This document shows positions 59,565 to 64,000 of a DNA stretch of 64,000 nt, piece after piece (positions within the stretch are counted from its first letter, which is position 1; each line of letters begins with the position of its first letter). This DNA is from HXMU1428-3 sp965215715. Lineage in GTDB: Bacteria > Pseudomonadota > Alphaproteobacteria > Rhizobiales > HXMU1428-3. The notes beneath the pieces are model-generated. The model searched no databases and was not told the origin of the DNA. It saw only the letters and a list, made by a program, of their open reading frames with translations. The translations under genes were made by a program, and so were the position numbers. The DNA lies in contig OZ244129.1 in NCBI GenBank assembly GCA_965215715.1, positions 620,001 to 684,000 of the forward strand, given 5' to 3'.

Positions 59565-60881
59565 ATGGCAGATTTGTTTGAAGCAGCTGGTTTGGGGGAG
59601 GATGTGCCGCGTCCCTTAGCGGATCGGTTGCGCCCTCAGGCTTTGAAGGATATTGCAGGTCAGACGCATCTTTTGGGGCAAGATGGGTTGTTAACCCGCA
59701 TGGTGGCGCAGGGGCGGTTGTCGAACCTTATTTTTTGGGGACCGCCAGGGACGGGAAAAACGACACTGGCGCAAGCTCTGGCGCAAGAAACCGATATGGA
59801 GTTTGAACAACTCTCGGCGATTTTTTCTGGGGTGAAAGACCTTAAGCTAGCTTTTGAAACAGCACGTGCGCGGCGCGATCAAGGGCGTGGCACTTTGTTG
59901 TTTATTGATGAGATCCATCGTTTTAACAAAGCCCAGCAAGACAGCTTCTTGCCTGTGATGGAAGATGGCACCATTGTGCTTATCGGGGCCACGACTGAAA
60001 ACCCCTCTTTTGAACTTAACAATGCTTTGTTGTCTCGGGCGCAAGTTCTAACCTTTGAGCGTTTGAAGAGCGATGACCTTGAGCGCTTGTTATCGCGCGC
60101 AGAGGCTGAGATGAAACGGCCTTTGCCAATCGATGCTGATGCGCGCGCGCATTTGATCAACCTGTCTGATGGGGATGGGCGGATGATCTTGAATATGGCT
60201 GAAGAGCTGTTTTTGATGGTCGAGCCGGGTAAAATGCTTGAAGCGCAAGAGTTGGCCGAGGTGCTTCATCGGCGCCGGCCAAGTTATGACAAATCGGGCG
60301 ATGGCCATTACAGCTTAATTTCTGCTTTGCATAAATCTGTGCGTGGGTCAGACCCGGATGCGGCGCTTTACTGGTTTGCAAGGATGTTGGAAGGGGGGGA
60401 AGACCCTTTGTACATTGCCAGGCGTTTGGTGCGCATGGCGAGTGAAGAGGTGGGGCTGGCGGACCCGCAAGCTTTGTTGCAAGCCAATGCCGCCAAAGAG
60501 GCGTATCATTTGTTAGGTTCGCCGGAAGGGGAATTGGCCTTAGCCCAAGCGGTGGTTTTTATTGCCAGTGCGCCCAAGTCGAATGCAGTTTACACCGCTT
60601 ATAAAGCGGCGCGGGTGGCGGCCAAACAAGAAGGCAGCTATTGGCCGCCAAAGCATATTATCAATGCCCCCACCAGCCTTATGGCCGATCAGGGCTATGG
60701 GGAGGGGTATATTTATGACCATGACACACCGGATGCCTTTTCTGGCCAAGATTATTTTCCTGAAGAATTTGAAGAGCGGCCTCGTTTTTATGAGCCGGTG
60801 GAGCGCGGATTTGAGCGTGACATACAAAAACGTTTGAGTTATTGGGCCAGTTTGCGGGCTGCGCGCTCAGAAAAGCCTTAA
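59565..60881 (+). CDS. rarA: Replication-associated recombination protein A (AAA ATPase)
   Basis: RarA/MgsA acts at stalled replication forks. The 438-residue protein starts with DVPRPLADRLRPQALKDIAG and has Walker A GPPGTGKTT, Walker B LLFIDEIHRFNK and sensor residues in VLIGATTENPSFELN. The C-terminal part includes the tetramerisation domain (HKSVRGSDPDAALYWFARML). It lies 42 bases after degP and is probably co-transcribed. Confidence 0.96.
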   Translation: MADLFEAAGLGEDVPRPLADRLRPQALKDIAGQTHLLGQDGLLTRMVAQGRLSNLIFWGPPGTGKTTLAQALAQETDMEFEQLSAIFSGVKDLKLAFETARARRDQGRGTLLFIDEIHRFNKAQQDSFLPVMEDGTIVLIGATTENPSFELNNALLSRAQVLTFERLKSDDLERLLSRAEAEMKRPLPIDADARAHLINLSDGDGRMILNMAEELFLMVEPGKMLEAQELAEVLHRRRPSYDKSGDGHYSLISALHKSVRGSDPDAALYWFARMLEGGEDPLYIARRLVRMASEEVGLADPQALLQANAAKEAYHLLGSPEGELALAQAVVFIASAPKSNAVYTAYKAARVAAKQEGSYWPPKHIINAPTSLMADQGYGEGYIYDHDTPDAFSGQDYFPEEFEERPRFYEPVERGFERDIQKRLSYWASLRAARSEKP

Positions 60882-60972
60882 TCAATTTTCAATTTTGCAA
60901 ATTGTCTGTGCTTAGTAAAATATGCTAGGTCTTTACATGTTGAGTTTTGGTAAGGTAAAGGCGTTGCAGGTT

Positions 60973-61476
60973 ATGGTTAAGTTTAAGGATCTTTGGAATA
61001 ATCATCCGTTGAACAGGAGCGAGCGATATCCGTGCCGTATGGGCGGGTTTCCGACCTATCGCAATCAATGTGCTATTCGTATGAGCATTGCTTTAAAAGA
61101 GGCCGGTGTCACTTATAATCAGATGCCGCGCGGATTGGCGCAATGCAAAGCACACCCAAAAGAGGCGATGCATTATATTCGGGCAGAAGAATTGGGCCGG
61201 GCGCTTAATCGAGCTAGTATTCCTGGTATTGGCAAGGCTGAAATTTTAAAAAACCCAAAAAACTATTATCGTGATTTATTTGGGCGCACAGGCATTGTAC
61301 TTATTCGCAATTATTGGTTCCGCAAGGGGGAGAAAAAGTTTCCTTCTGGTGATCATATTGATGTATGGAATGGGTCTCGCACCGCTTCGGCTTGGTTGAT
61401 CAATTGGTTTTTCTGGGCTGGGTATTATGGTGGGTATGAAAAAGCCTCAGAAATTTGGTTTTGGGAGGTAAAGTGA
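60973..61476 (+). CDS. Tae4-like peptidoglycan amidase
   Basis: The product (167 residues from ATG 60973) matches the Tae4 amidase-effector family: FKDLWNNHP at the start, the catalytic Cys in NQCAIRMSIALKEAG (Cys33), HYIRAEEL and the catalytic His in GDHIDVWNG (His128). Such NlpC/P60-fold enzymes cleave the D-Glu-mDAP bond of peptidoglycan. No signal peptide is present, so it would need another route to the periplasm; no type VI genes are in the window. In-frame ATGs at 60922 and 60937 would lengthen it. The gene overlaps a small membrane-protein gene by one base (TGATG). Confidence 0.78.
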   Translation: MVKFKDLWNNHPLNRSERYPCRMGGFPTYRNQCAIRMSIALKEAGVTYNQMPRGLAQCKAHPKEAMHYIRAEELGRALNRASIPGIGKAEILKNPKNYYRDLFGRTGIVLIRNYWFRKGEKKFPSGDHIDVWNGSRTASAWLINWFFWAGYYGGYEKASEIWFWEVK

Positions 61477-61703
61477 TGAAAGTTTTGCTAAAACTCATAG
61501 GAGCGCTTGCCGGTGCTTTGGTGGCGGTGTTTTATTTGGGATCGCTTGTTGGCAATAGTTTGCTTGAGACCCGCAGTTTTGAAAGCTCTCAAGATGTGAT
61601 GTTCCAGCATAGCATGGTTTATTTGGGCACCATTGTGGTGTGCGTGATTATTGGCTGGATTGTTGGGGCCATCATTGGTGCTATCTTTGGCGCTGGGGAT
61701 TAG
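61476..61703 (+). CDS. Small two-helix membrane protein coupled to the amidase gene
   Basis: The 75-residue protein has two hydrophobic helices (about 5-27 and 51-73), the second rich in Gly in IGWIVGAIIGAIFGAG, with a polar loop between (LLETRSFESSQDVMFQHSM). Positive residues at the N-terminus suggest both ends inside and the loop in the periplasm. The start overlaps the amidase stop as TGATG, with GGAGG 61463-61467. A role as an immunity or release partner of the amidase is speculative; known Tai4 immunity proteins are soluble and periplasmic. It has no resemblance I can name. Confidence 0.75.
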   Translation: MKVLLKLIGALAGALVAVFYLGSLVGNSLLETRSFESSQDVMFQHSMVYLGTIVVCVIIGWIVGAIIGAIFGAGD

Positions 61704-61735
61704 GGTCTAAACCCGAGATTTAAAGGTTTAATTGA

Positions 61736-62125
61736 ATGAAGTTATTAGCTCTGGCAGCTGTCGGCGGGGCCTTTGGTGCCAGTGGGCGGTATCTTGTTGG
61801 TTTGTTTGCTTTGCGCACATTTGGGCTTGGGTTTCCGTATGGGACATTTATTGTCAATGTTCTGGGCGCGGTTCTGATGGGGGTGTTTATTCATATGTTG
61901 GCGACCAAGTTTAATGGGTCAGCTGAGTTGCGCACCTTTTTTGCCACCGGTGTTTTGGGTGGCTTTACCACATTTTCTGCCTTTTCACTTGAACTTGCCA
62001 ATATGATTGAGCGGGGCAATTGGTCAACAGCGTTGTTTTATTCTTGTGCTAGCGTGCTTCTTTGTGTGGTCGGGGTGTTTGCCGGGCTGTTCGTTGCGCG
62101 CCTTATGACAGGGGGTAGCGTGTGA
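61736..62125 (+). CDS. crcB: Fluoride ion channel CrcB/Fluc
   Basis: The 129-residue protein has four hydrophobic helices and the family motifs GGAFGASGRYLVG, YGTFIVNVLGAVLMG and GVLGGFTTFSAFSLE, which line the fluoride pore. It functions as a dual-topology dimer. No fluoride riboswitch fits in the 32-base upstream gap. It overlaps rluC by four bases (GTGA). Confidence 0.95.
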   Translation: MKLLALAAVGGAFGASGRYLVGLFALRTFGLGFPYGTFIVNVLGAVLMGVFIHMLATKFNGSAELRTFFATGVLGGFTTFSAFSLELANMIERGNWSTALFYSCASVLLCVVGVFAGLFVARLMTGGSV

Positions 62126-63105
62126 GCAAGGTTGCCCATATTAAGGTGCAAGAAAAGGATGAGGGCTTGCGGCTTGACCGTTGGTTTCAACAGGCCTACC
62201 CGCAGCTGACCTTTGGCAAGTTACAAAAGCTTTTGCGCACCGGCCAGATCCGTCTTGATGGCAAACGGGTGAAAACCAGTGCCCGCTTGGAAACGGGCCA
62301 GACCATTCGCATTCCGCCCTTGAAAGATGAGGGGGGGCAAAAGCGGCCGGAAAAATTTGTCAATAATGCCCATGTGGAAGAGATCCAAAGTCTGATTTTG
62401 CATGAAGATGATGAGCTGATGGTGTTGAACAAACCTTCTGGCTTGGCGGTGCAGGGGGGCTCTAAAACCAGCCGTCATATTGATGGCATGTTGGAGAGCT
62501 TTGCGTTTAAAGGTGAGCGGCCCAAATTGGTTCACAGGTTAGACCGGGACACATCTGGCTTGTTGTTGATTGCCAAGTCGCGCCGGGCGGCATCAAAATT
62601 GGGAGCGGTTTTTCGCACCCGGTCAGCGCGTAAAATTTATTGGGCCTTAACTCATGGTGTGCCGCGCCCCCATCAAGGAGAAATTTCTACCTTTTTAAAA
62701 AAACAGCCTAGCCCAATGGGAGAGATTGTTAAAGTTGTGGGGCAAGGCGAGCCAGGGGCGCAGCATTCTCATTCTTATTATTCCGTTGTTGAGCAGGCGG
62801 GACAAAAGTTGGCTTGGGTTTCACTTAAACCTGTGACGGGGCGGACCCATCAGTTGCGGGTGCATATGGCTGAACTTGGCACGCCGATTATTGGGGACCC
62901 GAAATATTTAAACTTAGAGCCGGACCAAAAAATTGAAGGGCTGGCGAATAAGCTGCACCTTCATGCGCGCCGTTTGGTCATTCCCCACCCTAAGGGAGGA
63001 ACGCTCGATTTAACCGCACCTTTGCCGGATCATATGCAAGAAAGCTGGGTCCATTTAGGGTTTGATCCTTTGCGCTATGACAGCCAAGCAAACGACCCTG
63101 AATAA
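62122..63105 (+). CDS. rluC: Large-subunit pseudouridine synthase RluC/RluD family
   Basis: The 327-residue protein has an N-terminal S4 RNA-binding domain (about 10-80) and a RluA-type catalytic domain with the catalytic Asp in HRLDRDTSGLLLIAKS. It should convert specific uridines of 23S rRNA to pseudouridine; whether RluC or RluD sites cannot be told. Start GTG 62122 overlaps the crcB stop. Confidence 0.92.
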   Translation: MSKVAHIKVQEKDEGLRLDRWFQQAYPQLTFGKLQKLLRTGQIRLDGKRVKTSARLETGQTIRIPPLKDEGGQKRPEKFVNNAHVEEIQSLILHEDDELMVLNKPSGLAVQGGSKTSRHIDGMLESFAFKGERPKLVHRLDRDTSGLLLIAKSRRAASKLGAVFRTRSARKIYWALTHGVPRPHQGEISTFLKKQPSPMGEIVKVVGQGEPGAQHSHSYYSVVEQAGQKLAWVSLKPVTGRTHQLRVHMAELGTPIIGDPKYLNLEPDQKIEGLANKLHLHARRLVIPHPKGGTLDLTAPLPDHMQESWVHLGFDPLRYDSQANDPE

Positions 63106-63850
63106 AATTGAGAGGACTTTGTCTTTGTCGGATACACCTTTATCAGAACCAACTGTGTTAGACCCATCTTTATCAGAACCATGGCTGATATTATTTGATT
63201 GTGATGGCACGCTGGTTGATAGCGAGGCGCTGATTGTCAAGGCGATGCAAATCGCCTTTGAAAATGTGGGATTTGAACCGCCCACAAGCCAAGCTATCCG
63301 TTCAGTCATTGGGCTTTCGTTGCCGCTTGCCATTGAAGCTTTGGGGATTAAGGCTGGTAAGGGGGATATCAAAGAAATTGGCGAAAATTACAAAACCGGC
63401 TATTCTTTTTTGCGTGACACCCAAGGTTTGTCTGAGCCCTTATTTGAAGGGGTTGAGCCATTGCTTGCAGACCTTAATCGTGTTGATCATTATGTACTTG
63501 GGATTGCAACGGGGAAATCTTTGAAAGGTGTTGGTTCTCTTTTAGATCAATATCAGTTGCACTCTTTGTTTCAAACCATACAAACGAGTGATAATGCCCC
63601 TTCAAAACCGCACCCAGCAATGATTACCCAAGCTTTGCAAGAAACTGGCATTTCCAAGTCGAATGCGATTATGATAGGGGACACCAGCTATGATATGGAA
63701 ATGGCTTTAAGCGCTGATGTGCCAGCGATTGGTGTCACCTGGGGCCATCATTCTGAAGAAGAACTGAGCCTTTATAATCCCCATTCGATTGTGCAGGATA
63801 TGGCTGGGTTAAGAGCCGCGATTGGCTCTATCGTTGAGCCAGGTGTTTAA
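63077..63850 (+). CDS. HAD-IA family phosphatase (phosphoglycolate phosphatase-like)
   Basis: The 257-residue protein has all four HAD motifs: I DCDGTLVDS, II ATGKSLKG, III KPHPAM and IV MIGDTSYDM. It is likely a phosphoglycolate phosphatase or a general sugar-phosphate phosphatase. Start choice is open: ATG 63077 overlaps rluC by 29 bases, while TTG at 63125, nine bases after GAGAGG, is also possible. The N-terminal 20 residues include a duplicated LSEP segment coded by a repeated CTTTATCAGAACCA. Confidence 0.88.
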   Translation: MTAKQTTLNKIERTLSLSDTPLSEPTVLDPSLSEPWLILFDCDGTLVDSEALIVKAMQIAFENVGFEPPTSQAIRSVIGLSLPLAIEALGIKAGKGDIKEIGENYKTGYSFLRDTQGLSEPLFEGVEPLLADLNRVDHYVLGIATGKSLKGVGSLLDQYQLHSLFQTIQTSDNAPSKPHPAMITQALQETGISKSNAIMIGDTSYDMEMALSADVPAIGVTWGHHSEEELSLYNPHSIVQDMAGLRAAIGSIVEPGV

Positions 63851-63868
63851 TGAATAAGTCGACTTTAT

Positions 63869-64000
63869 ATGACCAATGATACTAAAAATGAACCGGGGGG
63901 GCCTAAATTCATGTCTAACCCGGATGATGTGCGCCCAAAGCCAAAACGGTTTTATAAGCAGGTGAGCGTTGAAACGAGTGATGAGGGCCATGCCATTCAC
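63869..64000 (+). CDS. ATP12-type F1F0 ATP synthase assembly chaperone, N-terminal part
   Basis: An open frame from ATG 63869 runs off the right edge after 44 codons. RPKPKRFYKQVSVE is the conserved N-terminal motif of alphaproteobacterial ATP12 proteins, which assist assembly of the F1 alpha subunit. An alternative start is ATG 63911. It lies 18 bases after the HAD gene, an order common in alphaproteobacteria. A G7 run (63895-63901) lies in the first codons. Confidence 0.8.
   Translation, partial: MTNDTKNEPGGPKFMSNPDDVRPKPKRFYKQVSVETSDEGHAIH

Noticed and set aside
60895..60923. Promoter TTGCAA with TAAAAT before the amidase gene
   Set aside because: The spacer is only 15 bases, too weak to list as a feature, though it would favour the later amidase start.
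61704..61735. Fluoride riboswitch upstream of crcB
   Set aside because: Only 32 bases separate the genes and no crcB motif core is present.
63895..63901. G7 tract as a phase-variation site in the ATP12-like gene
   Set aside because: The run is short and the gene is a housekeeping chaperone; no reason to expect switching.

Overview
The window is chromosomal DNA from an alphaproteobacterium of fairly low GC content, probably Hyphomicrobiales (Rhizobiales). The clues are the gene order rplJL-rpoBC / rpsLG-fusA-tuf / S10-spc-alpha with secY-adk-rpsM and no infA or rpmJ, the run degP-rarA-...-crcB-rluC-HAD-ATP12 downstream, a rhizobial-type glp glycerol ABC operon, and one copy of a RIME-like intergenic element. 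No genus can be named from the sequence alone.

Layout. 1-10.4 kb: end of rplA, rplJ, rplL, rpoB, rpoC, with strong terminators after rplL and rpoC. 10.5-13.7 kb: three accessory genes between rpoC and rpsL (a cytochrome b561-YceI fusion, a secreted YceI protein and a convergent GT1-type glycosyltransferase). 14.2-33.0 kb: one long ribosomal block, rpsL-rpsG-fusA-tuf, rpsJ to rpsQ, rplN to secY-adk, rpsM-rpsK-rpoA-rplQ, all on the + strand and ended by an intrinsic terminator. Stable hairpins without U-tracts sit at several joints between the classical operons.

33.1-58.0 kb is an accessory block between rplQ and degP. It holds: (a) a minus-strand glycerol uptake and oxidation operon (AGPS-like FAD oxidase, glpD, glpS, glpT, glpP, glpQ, glpU, glpV and a xylulokinase-type FGGY kinase) divergent from a LysR regulator; (b) the dead C-terminal relic of a tyrosine recombinase next to a C13 tract; (c) a three-gene cluster with a divergent HlyC-like toxin-activating acyltransferase, a lipoprotein and a 2492-residue RTX protein with a lipase-like N-terminus; (d) a probable pseudogene remnant with a RIME-like element; (e) an acyltransferase-3/SGNH protein; (f) a secreted SRPBCC (MxaD-like) protein.

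58.1-64.0 kb returns to core genes: degP, rarA, crcB, rluC, a HAD phosphatase and the start of an ATP12-type chaperone gene. A Tae4-like peptidoglycan amidase gene, translationally coupled to a two-helix membrane protein gene, lies between rarA and crcB.

The parts most worth following up are the HlyC-like/lipoprotein/RTX-lipase cluster, the amidase/membrane-protein pair as a possible effector-immunity couple, and the glycerol transporter, whose two ATPases carry complementary defects.
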